DNA of 64,000 nt. Source: Bidens hawaiensis. Its lineage: Eukaryota; Streptophyta; Magnoliopsida; Asterales; Asteraceae. Below, piece by piece: positions 55,398 to 64,000 of the stretch. Position numbers and translations under genes: made by a program. Every line of letters starts with the position of its first letter. Position 1 is the stretch's first letter. The stretch covers positions 1,015,001 to 1,079,000 of the forward strand of contig JAIQDT010000027.1 of NCBI GenBank assembly GCA_021521415.1. The letters are read 5' to 3'. The notes beneath the pieces were generated by a model. That model was not told the DNA's origin. It saw only the letters and a list, made by a program, of their open reading frames with translations, and searched no databases.

Positions 55398-56029
55398 TGT
55401 TAGGGCATAGATTTTTATGCTGAGGATACGCTATCCATATGTAGCTTTTGCATCAATTATCCTTGGGATATGTTCCAGGTTGCGCAGGATCAAGGATCCT
55501 CGGTATTATTTGTTTACTAACGATGGTATTATTTGAGTAGTGTTGTGATTAACAGATATAACAACTATGAGACTTAGTCCACCTATTTATCAGCAAGTCC
55601 GTGAGGTTAGGCATGTGGTCAACGAACTGCAACGAATTATGGAGAAGTGGAAAAATAATAGGACTTGTTGTTAGCTTATATTTTGTATATAATTGAGCTT
55701 ATGATCAGTTAGGAGGACAATACATTCGTTAGGCAATACACAGAGATTATTCTAGCAATATTCACACACACTTAGTAATATTTGTATTCACTTATCATAA
55801 TATCCAACCTTTGTAACACCCTTTTTGAATAATAAACTAGTGATAGACGATTTTTCATAACCAGGGGTTTTTGTGTCGGCGATCCTTAATACGATCAAGG
55901 GCTTTTCCTCGCAAAAAATCTCTGTGTTATTTTTCATCTTCGATACATAATCATTATTGTCATACAAGCACTATACCTCACTTAACAAATTTGGTTACAT
56001 TATCCTTAAATCGATTTTTAACCAAAACA
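55398..56029 (+). repeat. 3' LTR, Tat copy C (632 bp)
   Basis: Begins TGTTAGGGCATAG after the purine-rich TTGGGGGCAAT and ends TAACCAAAACA. The partner of 15987-16619. Confidence 0.92.
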
Positions 56030-56271
56030 ATCGTTGCTTGAACTTCCACCATTGTAATCTTACTTTCTTGATTAATATAGTGGTGATAGATGTGTGTCAT
56101 CACATGTGGTTTTTGTGTCGGCGATCATCATCCGATCAAGGGCTTTTACTCTTAACAAATCCTTGTGTTCATCCTTATTTTAGCTATATAATAACCATTA
56201 CTATAAAAGCACTCTACCTCACAAATCCGATTTTGTTACATTACCCTTAAAGCCGACTTTTTATCAAAACA
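56030..56271 (+). repeat. 5' LTR of Tat copy D, second part
   Basis: Continues 15592-15986 after the copy C insertion; the two parts sum to about 637 bp, the family's LTR length. It ends TTTATCAAAACA. Confidence 0.87.
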
Positions 56272-56274
56272 ATT

Positions 56275-56292
56275 TGGCACCCACCTTGGGGA
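56275..56292 (+). promoter_or_regulatory. Primer-binding site, Tat copy D (degenerate)
   Basis: TGGCACCCACCTTGGGG: the family sequence with substitutions, which also break the palindrome. Confidence 0.7.
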
Positions 56293-56389
56293 AAGTGGTG
56301 CTTTAATCCAGAAGAATTCTCATCAATTTTAAACCTTTTCAACCAATACCATAACCAATATCCTCTCAACAAACTTCTGCTTCAAACAA

Positions 56390-57476
56390 CATGCCATCAT
56401 CAGTTTCTCTCTCATCAAAGGCCTCCTTTCCGATGCCTCCTCCACCCTCAGGGATGCAAAGGACCAATGCTACTGGGAGCAAGATGCAACATCCAGTCTT
56501 CCAAAGCTCAAAATCCTCTGATGCTACCCCTGCGAGCCACTAACAATGATGTTTCTATTTTGTGTTCATAGGTTAAGCCTTACATGGAGCAGCATAACAA
56601 GACCAATCAGAGGATCCTGCGTGAGATCGAAGATATCAAGAAAACAAAAAGGATTATGGAGGATCAGACTCCCTTGATGCCTAGGGTGCTGGATTTCTCC
56701 ACCCCAGGATCCAGGGCTCAAAATGCTAAGGATCCTCTATCCTTCAACCTGTATCCATAGCTCAATATGCTCAAGGATCCTCCATCTTTTAGCTAGGATC
56801 CGTGACTCAATAAGCTCAAGGATCCTCTATCCTTCAACCAGGACCCTTTGCTCAACATACTCAAGGATTCTCAATCTTTCAACAAGGATCATCTATCCTT
56901 CATCCAGGATCCTTAGAAATGTTTCATCAAAGATCCTCCAACTATAAGCCTCAAGGATCCATCATGCAGAGTCAAAGATCCTCAAGAGTTCAACATTAAA
57001 GGTCATCGGAGGTTCATGAGGGAGACTTTATCCCTATGCAGACCATTGCTTCCGGTGGACCAACTGTTATAGCTGATGCATCTTATCTTGGATACTCTTC
57101 TGGGATACCATCATTTAGTCAACAAAGAGGTAACATTTACAATCGTGTATCCTTAGAAACTAACCTTGGTTTTACGTAGGAGACAGGTATTAATCAATCC
57201 ATGGCCAAGGAATTGCAAAAATAAAAGGATATGATATCGAGCGTTCCAGGGGGTGGTCAGACCCATTCCTGAAATTCCATATGGAAGTCACAAGGTATCT
57301 AGATTCGCTCCACCCATCTGTGATGCTGAGATACCGAAGCGCTTTTAGACCCCCAAAATGAAGGTTTATGATGACTCGACTGATCCGAAGGAGTATGTAG
57401 CTCAATATAGGGAAAGAATGGAGTTCAACCGCATTCCAGAAAGACTCAAAGAAGCGTGCTTGTGCAAGGGTTTTGG
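56390..57476 (+). pseudogene. gag: gag, Tat copy D, truncated
   Basis: Starts at ATGCCATCATCAG (56390). Same layout as copy C: coiled-coil-like EQHNKTNQRILREIEDIKK (after a frame change), a GGATCC-rich repeat of Gln/Ser character with many stops, then capsid core with CLCKGFGS. Similarity to the family stops near 57476-57490, so the rest of copy D is deleted or displaced. Confidence 0.82.
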
Positions 57477-59240
57477 ATCAAACTCATTACAGACTTGATC
57501 AAAATCCGCTGTGAGTCATACATTGTTCCTCCCTTGCATGCGTCTTAATACCAATAACAAATGGACCCTAGGGGATACAATGTTTGTAAGCCTATAGATA
57601 AACTCGTGCATACTCACTATCAGTAAAGGAGGCTTGGTGTATTGCTTGATAACGGGGGTATACCTTGTAGTGGGTATATGATTTTAAAATGATAAATCAT
57701 ATATTTTGATCTTGAGGCATAATGGTTTAATTCAAGTTGGGGTGACATGGAAAAAGTCGAACTAAGCCTGAAACGAGATTAGCGGCTGATAGTTTCTAAT
57801 ATTCTGTGCCTTAATTGAAATTAAATCATATCACAAAAGTACTTGAAATTTTGTTATAAGATTTAAGCGGACAACTATATCTATGATCGACTTAACGCCA
57901 GTCATATCAATGACCGAGCTAAAAGGTACTACCTTTTTTTGAAATAGAAAATACCAAAATGATTTTCCCATATTGTTATTTAATTCGTTTATTTAATTCT
58001 TTCTAATTTAATAGGTCTTTAAGTTAATTCATTTAACTTATGCGTTTTGAATGCAAAGCACATTAAGGTATTGCAATTTACCCTGAGTGGTAAAGGTCTT
58101 AAGGTAAAAGTTCATCGGAACACAGGTTTTGATGCATTATTTAATTCATGGAAATTGAAAATGAAAATTTTCATTTTTTATTTAACTCATATTCGTTATG
58201 ATTGTTCATAACGAATAGACCCCATTCGCTGTCATTTTTGATAACGAATGATGGTCATTTGTGTTTTAAATAGAATAACGAATGTACTCATTCATTATCC
58301 TATTTTCTTCCGCTCACACTTTGTTGATTCATTACTGGTTTTAAGTTATAATTGATTCGTTAATTTTTGTTAACGAATGAGACAACGAATGTGAACCATT
58401 CGTTAATTATAAATAACTAATGATTTCATTCGTGTGTATAGGTTTGCGTGCAAATCTGTCCTTTATAATGAACAGTGGGTGAACGAATCGCTCATTCGTT
58501 CACATTGATTACTACCTTCACTTAAAAGAAACTCTGCCAAAATTTTCAAGAATTTTCCACTCTCACTTAATCAACTTTAGTTGGTTGACTAAGATACATA
58601 AGGTACAAGAGATTTAAACGCAATGAGTTTCGTTGAATATCATTAACAATTGATATGCCAATTGATCGAATTTCTAACCGGCTAACTATATCAATCAAAT
58701 GAACCTGTAACAGACAGTATCTGGTGGTTTAGTTGATTAGGGTCAATGATCGATGGTTATACGAGTCTATTAACTGAAGAGTTTACATTGATTCGTCGTG
58801 TTTCAAGAGTTAACTGTAATTCTGATGCATGTTGACCGTTTAAGTTCTTACCAATTTTGACTTTAACAATTTTTTAGTCAAAGTTGGATATTTGTTGGTG
58901 TTGATTCATTATACTTAAAGAATGTTTAGTCATTTGTGTCTAATTGATACGAATGAACTCATTCATTGATACTTTATAACGTATCAGCCATATTCTTTTG
59001 ATTTTATAACAAATGATTTTCTCAGTCGTCATACAAAATACACGAATGGTTATACACATTCGTTTTAATAAGACAACGAATCAATCTATTCTTTATAACG
59101 AATGAAGCCATTCGTTATAACAAATGAGCTAGTGAATGATAATTGGTCAGAAAGGAATTTTTTTAAGTCTTTACTGAAATTGTGAATTATTTTTAAATTT
59201 AATTAAGTTCGGGTTTACTAATCTTCGGGTTTTGTGACTA
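57477..59240. other. Non-coding leader-like region with AACGAATG words
   Basis: No ORF or recognisable gene. From 58180 to 59130 the word TAACGAATG or its complement CATTCGTTA recurs about twenty times with small variations, in both orientations. The region precedes a decayed accessory ORF and may be the LTR or leader of an unidentified, truncated retrotransposon. Confidence 0.6.
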
Positions 59241-59244
59241 CAGC

Positions 59245-60721
59245 AATGGCTGACGAGATAATTCAAGATGCCCCAACTGTTGATCCACAAGTTGCTGCAT
59301 AGCAACAACAAGCTCCAGCTGCTCGTGATTTAGCATATGACAAGAAGCACAATATTTGTGTGTTTGTACAGGAGAACTTTGTTGATCAGGACATCTTCGG
59401 TGATATCATTAAATGTGAATTTGATAAGGCACTGTACATTTTAGTATGATCCGTTATTTTTAGGATTCGGCTAAGTATGTGGAGTCATAGATCCACATCT
59501 TTGCGGAGATTAACAAGAAGACAATCACGATCACTCCCGGTGTGATACGTCGGGTGCTGAGGTTTGCTGATAACATGGACCTTCCATGTTAATTTGATAA
59601 GGCACTGATCCGTGGATGTTTTCAGAGATTATTCTATACAGGAGACCTGGAGCATTCCTAATACAACAAGATGTACTTGTGTGCTCCATACAAGTACTTA
59701 TTACATATGTTGATCCATTGCCTTGGGGGATGAACGGGTGGCTTGGATGAATGTCGGATAATGCTTCAATCTGCATTGTTGCTCTTATATTGAACAAACC
59801 GTTCAATTTCTCCGAGCTCATATTCTATCATCTTAAGGAGAATTTTCTGGTTAAGAATCGCCCCTAACAAGTTTTTGATGCGCTATTCGTGCAACTAATT
59901 ATAGAAAATCTGATTCCTGGTCTTGTAATCGATCAAACATTGAAGGATGATGTGTTGACGCTTGATCACATGATGGCTGACACAATGAAGAGAATGAAGA
60001 CTTATCGGCAACAGTCGCCTGAGGATCGTCCAAGGACCAAACGTTTGATTCGTCATTTGGGGAATCTTGATTATGAATGTCCTTCTGATGACCGTTGGAT
60101 CCATGACGACTTGGATGGCATCTGAATAGGAGAACAGACCAGGTGGGAACATAGGTGGTGATGATGATGGAAACGATGGAGACGGTGGGAATGGGGTGAT
60201 GAATGTCGTGCTGAGGTTGAGGCAGCTAGTTCATATGCTGCTCAACAAAAACGTAAGGGGAAGGAGAAGCTGACAGACCAACCGTCTAAGCGTCAGATTA
60301 GACATGGTTTTGGTGTGTATATAGGTCCACAAATGCCAAGGTCGTCTGTGCAACAAAGGCCGGCGGTGTCGCTTACTGATAGCACCCCGACAATCACTCT
60401 TATGACGACGACGTCATCAGATCTGAGATTTGCCTTGATTCCTCAATCGATGCTATCTCCTTTGCCTACGCCTCCTGTGACATTGATGGAAACGTCTCCG
60501 GCTACTACAATGATGACGATACAACCTTCGGCTTTATCTAATATGAGAGATACTCATCCCCAAGACCCGGTGCAGCCTGTGCCTCCCACATTTCACTCAT
60601 TGCCACATGCTCAACAAATGGATACATTATTGAGTTTGATTCATCTTTACGAGAATCAGATGGCAGCTGATCGTCAACAGCAAGAGTATATGTTGAATAA
60701 CCAACGATGGTTGATGAGTTA
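59245..60721 (+). pseudogene. Decayed retroelement accessory ORF
   Basis: Begins at an ATG at 59246 (MADEIIQDAPTVDPQ). Broken frames read YDKKHNICVFVQENF, KKTITITPGVIRRVLRFAD, YKYLLHMLIHCL, and NKPFNFSELIFYHLKENFLV, then PGLVIDQTLKDDVLTLDHM. This order recalls an accessory protein family (HxLxHC and FNFSxLIF motifs) that I have seen fused or adjacent to copia polyproteins in Asteraceae; that match is from memory. A low-complexity Thr/Pro/Gln tail (60315-60720) ends at NNQRWLMSY, where copy E is inserted. Many stops. Function unknown. Confidence 0.55.
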
Positions 60722-61310
60722 TGTTGGGTGCAGATTTTTTATCCTCAGGATTTGTTATGATTCAGGGATTCTGAGCTATCCTATCGATGCGAATATTCTG
60801 AGGATGATATATGACTAATTCAATTGTCCTATATTATTTTTGTTTGTTTTGCAGATAAGTCCACGTGTTTAATATGCTAATATGAACGTGGGTTTGCAAT
60901 GGCTAGTGCTGAAACTTCGTCAACTCAAACGTGGGCAACAACGGATCATGGAAGACTTAGTCTAGGGCTTATTCCGGATTTCTCGGAATTTCAGTTGTAC
61001 TCTTTGCTTATTTAAACGAGCTGATAAGATCATTTAGAACACACACTACACTACTTTAGCTACTTGCACTCATTGTAACACTTAGCATCCGATTTACTAT
61101 CAGCTCCACCACTTGTAACCGCCTTTTTGTTATTAATAAAATTGACGGCGATAGTTTTCACCGTCCGGGGGTTTTTTGTGCCGGAGATTCTCACAATCAA
61201 GGGCTTTTCCCTTGTAATCAAATCGTTGTGTTCACTCATTTTACAATCAAGCACTCTACCTCACGTACTAATTTGATCAAAATTTACTTTGTTAATTTTT
61301 GACTGAAACA
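60722..61310 (+). repeat. 5' LTR, Tat copy E (589 bp)
   Basis: Begins TGTTGGGTGCAG, which aligns with the TGTTAGGGCATAG start of other copies, and ends TTGACTGAAACA. The second half is closest to copy A's LTR (both have TTTTCACCGTCC and GTGCCGGAG). The start is less certain than the end. Confidence 0.75.
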
Positions 61311-61313
61311 ATT

Positions 61314-61331
61314 TGGCGCCCACCGTGGGGC
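61314..61331 (+). promoter_or_regulatory. Primer-binding site, Tat copy E
   Basis: TGGCGCCCACCGTGGGGC, identical to copies A and C. Confidence 0.8.
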
Positions 61332-61385
61332 AAACGGTGCTTTGATCATTACCAACTCTCAAACCCTACTTTCAACATCCACAAC

Positions 61386-63571
61386 ATGTCTTCCCAACCG
61401 AAAATTGTTTCTTCTTCTGTCGCGGCTTCAGATTCCTCTATGAGGCCTTCTATGCCTCCTCCTCCGGCTGGTGGTATCTCGAAGAAACCTGACAACACTC
61501 AGAAGAAACCTGCTACTCCCGTGTTCTCGGGATCGAGGCCTTCTCCCCAAGATCCCATCATGGTGTCCAACAACGACCTTCTGTTTCTTTATAGACGGTT
61601 ACAGGAACAGATGGATCGCCAGAATAAGACCAACCAGATGCTTGTGAAGGAACTAGAAGATATTAGGAAGGCCAAAAAGCCGGTGGAAGAATTTACACCA
61701 CTAATCCCGAGATCTCTGGATTTCACTCCTCCAGGATCTTCAGGATTGGTGGTCCGGAGTCGGCCATGGCGTACAAACCTGGATCCTCATCTTTCCAACA
61801 GTCTAGATCCTCAGGATTGTTCCATCCAGGTGAGATCCTCAGGATTTTCCCACCAGATAGAATCCTCAGGTCTTTATCAACAGGCGTTATCCTCAGGATT
61901 GTCACAGCAGGGAGTACTCTCAGGATCGCTTCAACAGTCCGGATCCTCAGGATTTTCCCACCAGACAGGATCCTCAGGTCTCTATCAGCAGGCGTTATCC
62001 TCAGGATTCCAGCAACAAGCAGGGTTTTCGGGAATCCCTTCATCAGGGTCCTTCAATCCTCAGCAGCCATATGCTCAGACTCAGCAGTTTGCAGGATCCT
62101 CTGAGGTGCACCAGGGAGACTTCATCCCAATGCAAGCAAACACTTCAGCCACCCCATTTGTCACTCCAGGAAACACTATGTTTGGGAATGCAAGCTACAA
62201 CACCCAGACCGCTCCTCAGAATATTAATCAGGGTAACACTTTCAATACAGTTCCATTTAATGCTAATTAAGGATTTTTGAAGGATGCAGGCATAAGTTCA
62301 AGTTTAGCCCGGGAATTACAGAAGCTTAAGGACATGATATCAAATATTCCTGGTGTAATCCATCCCATAGCTGAAGTTCCCACTGATAGTCACAGAATAT
62401 CCCGATTTGTACCATCAATCGGTGACGTACAGATCCCTAAACGGTTTCAAACCCCAAATATGACGCTATATGACGGTTCAACGGACCCCGAGGAGCACGT
62501 TGCACAATATAGAGAACGCATGGAGATCAACCCAATCCCTATGGAAATCAAGGAAGCATGTCTTTGCAAAGGGTTTGGGTCTACCTTGACTGGAGCAGCC
62601 ATGAAATGGCTACTGAGTATTCCTCCTAATACTATCACTTCCTTTCTCATTTAATTAACTTGTACAATAACCAGTTTTCTTGCAGTAGAACATTTGAGAA
62701 AATGACAGGTGATCTTTACAGTGTTACCCAGAATCCTGGGGAATCCCTGAGAGATTTTATTACTAGGTTTAGTAAGGAGTCGCTGGAGATTCCAAATCTA
62801 TACCCAGCTTTGGCAGTGGAAGCTCTTAAGTTGGGGTTAGAAAAAGACTCCTCTTTCTATGATGATCTTGTTATGACTCCATGCAGGTCATTAGATGAAG
62901 CAATAAGCAGAGCCCTAAGGTTTATCAGGCTAGAAGACGATAAGAAAAACTTTAAAAAGATCGATATCCCGAAGTATGATTAGACGAACAAGAAGGTCGA
63001 ATCCCCCGGAAAATTATATCGATCAAAGCCTTACTATAAGCCTGATAAACCCAGGATCAATGTAGTATATGATGAAGATGATGAAGAATATCCTAAGGTC
63101 TCTGAATATTGTTTTTCAGTTGTTATTGGTGGATTAATGTGTGCCATGCAGGATTTAGGTGAGAAAGTCAGGTGGCCAAGGAGCCTGGAAAGACAAATCA
63201 AAGTGGTGTGCTTTCCACGAAGACTTTGGGCACTTGACTGATGATTGCATTGCACTCAGAAGGGAGATCAGCTATCTTCTCAGCAAGGGCCACTTTTTAG
63301 AGCTACTTGGCAGGAAAAAGGGAAAAGAGAAAAAGGCTGAAAAAGTTCCTGAAAAGCCGACTCCTCCACCAACGGATGCAAAAACAATCCTGATCATATC
63401 CGGAGGATCTGACATCTACGGATTCTGCTGCAAAAAGAAATGTTGACCAAAGAAAGTTAGAAGTGGTTGACAGACCAACAAAGACATCCATTCTCACTCA
63501 AGCAAAGACCATATCCTTTGATGAAAGCGATAGAGTCAATATTCAGGATCCTCACCATGATAGTTTGGTAA
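61386..63571 (+). pseudogene. gag: gag, Tat copy E
   Basis: Starts at the ATG at 61386 (MSSQPKIVSS). Pro-rich start, coiled-coil-like DRQNKTNQMLVKELEDIRKA, then a Ser/Gly/Gln-rich repeat (SSGFSHQ and SSGLYQQALSSG units). An in-frame TAA at 62268-62270 is followed by the capsid core in the same frame (RFQTPNMTLYDGSTDPEEHV). One base is missing near 62645. The capsid resumes (SRTFEKMTGDLYSV) to 62983, where another stop occurs. The zinc region WCAFHEDFGHLTDDC is near 63205. The frame ends at 63446, and similarity ends at 63571. Confidence 0.85.
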
Positions 63572-64000
63572 TGTAACGATTCCGGCAAATCCAGGTATAC
63601 CCTAGCCGGTGTATACTATTTACGTGTCATTTAATATTGATTATATGAGTTATAGTACGTATATACAAGTATATATGATTCATAGTACGAATCATACTCG
63701 ATTATATAGTGAATCGTATTGGAATTACAATGAACAAATGAACGATTATTGAAACCCGAACGAATCGGGAATTACATTATAGACGAAGTATATAATGTTT
63801 AGTGATGTTTACGAAGTATTAATGCTTCGGGATAAGTGAATTATAGCACAGAAAAAGGATTTCAATTTATTAGTACGTCGGTACGATAAATGAAACCTTT
63901 AACATCAAACCAAGCAAGAGACGATCGATCAAGCCGAAAAAGATGCGTAATTATTAATAATATGATGTTTTAAGTCAATAAACGGCATGGGTTAAGTTTT
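63572..64000. repeat. Probable LTR of another element, partial
   Basis: Similarity to the Tat family stops at 63571, and the following sequence begins TGTAACGATTCCGG, a TG-type start resembling gypsy LTRs. It reaches the window end without a gene. Neither its partner nor a target duplication can be seen, so the family and strand are open. Confidence 0.5.

Larger units (their letters stand above)
15987..56029 (+). mobile_element. Tat-type Ty3/gypsy copy C (interrupted)
   Basis: A full-length, degenerate Tat element spread over 40 kb by later insertions. Order: 5' LTR 15987-16619, primer-binding site, gag, [SIRE copia 18381-45648], gag end, protease, reverse transcriptase-RNase H, second RNase H, integrase, 3' region, 3' LTR 55398-56029. 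It sits in the LTR of copy D with target duplication ATCGC (15982-15986) versus ATCGT (56030-56034), one change. Its two LTRs differ visibly throughout, so it is much older than the Tekay element nested in it. Confidence 0.92.
60722..63571 (+). mobile_element. Tat-type Ty3/gypsy copy E (5' part)
   Basis: 5' LTR 60722-61310, primer-binding site 61314-61331, and a gag that is the best preserved of the family here. It is cut at 63572 by a sequence that starts like another LTR. Protease and pol would lie beyond the window. Confidence 0.85.

Overview
This 64 kb window is plant nuclear DNA made almost entirely of nested LTR retrotransposons. I see no convincing host gene, rRNA, tRNA gene or CRISPR array. 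The element mix is SIRE-type Ty1/copia, Tekay-type chromovirus with a C-terminal chromodomain-like tail, Tat-type Ty3/gypsy with a second RNase H, and a Stowaway MITE. Several elements carry accessory ORFs whose style I associate with daisy-family (Asteraceae) genomes. A eudicot is likely; Asteraceae is an inference I hold at about 0.6.

Left block (1-15239). A Tekay-like, gag-only element on the minus strand (1-5125; its left LTR is cut by the window edge) sits in the integrase of Tat copy A (minus, 5126-12050). Copy A sits in the integrase of Tat copy B (plus, 12051-15239), of which only the integrase tail, 3' region and 3' LTR are in view. A 350 bp AT-rich remnant follows (15240-15591).

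Main nest (15592-57476). Tat copy D (5' LTR split into 15592-15986 and 56030-56271) is interrupted by Tat copy C (15987-56029; target duplication ATCGC/ATCGT). The gag of copy C is interrupted by a roughly 14.3 kb SIRE-type copia element (18381-45648; target duplication AAAAG). The gag of that element is interrupted by a nearly intact Tekay chromovirus (29485-42470; target duplication ATATC; LTRs about 3.5 kb, roughly 0.5% diverged outside a tandem array by eye). The 3' region of copy C also holds a Stowaway MITE (50648-50902, TA duplication) and a small LTR element with no coding capacity (51865-54148; target duplication CTAAC).

Right block (57477-64000). A decayed accessory ORF of retroelement style (59245-60721), with a leader full of AACGAATG words, is hit by Tat copy E (60722-63571). 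Copy E is interrupted by what looks like another LTR (63572-end).

Most coding regions are broken. The best preserved is the Tekay gag-pol, one frame with only two in-frame stops. Accessory genes are the unusual content: an ORF upstream of gag in the Tekay element, a coiled-coil ORF between pol and the 3' LTR of the copia element, and an antisense, apparently intron-containing gene in the Tat 3' region. Two patterns deserve attention. Six hairpins in the gag-only element share a near-invariant core with a TATA-like box but have unrelated, self-complementary arms. Also, nearly every element family carries its own short word repeated at high density.
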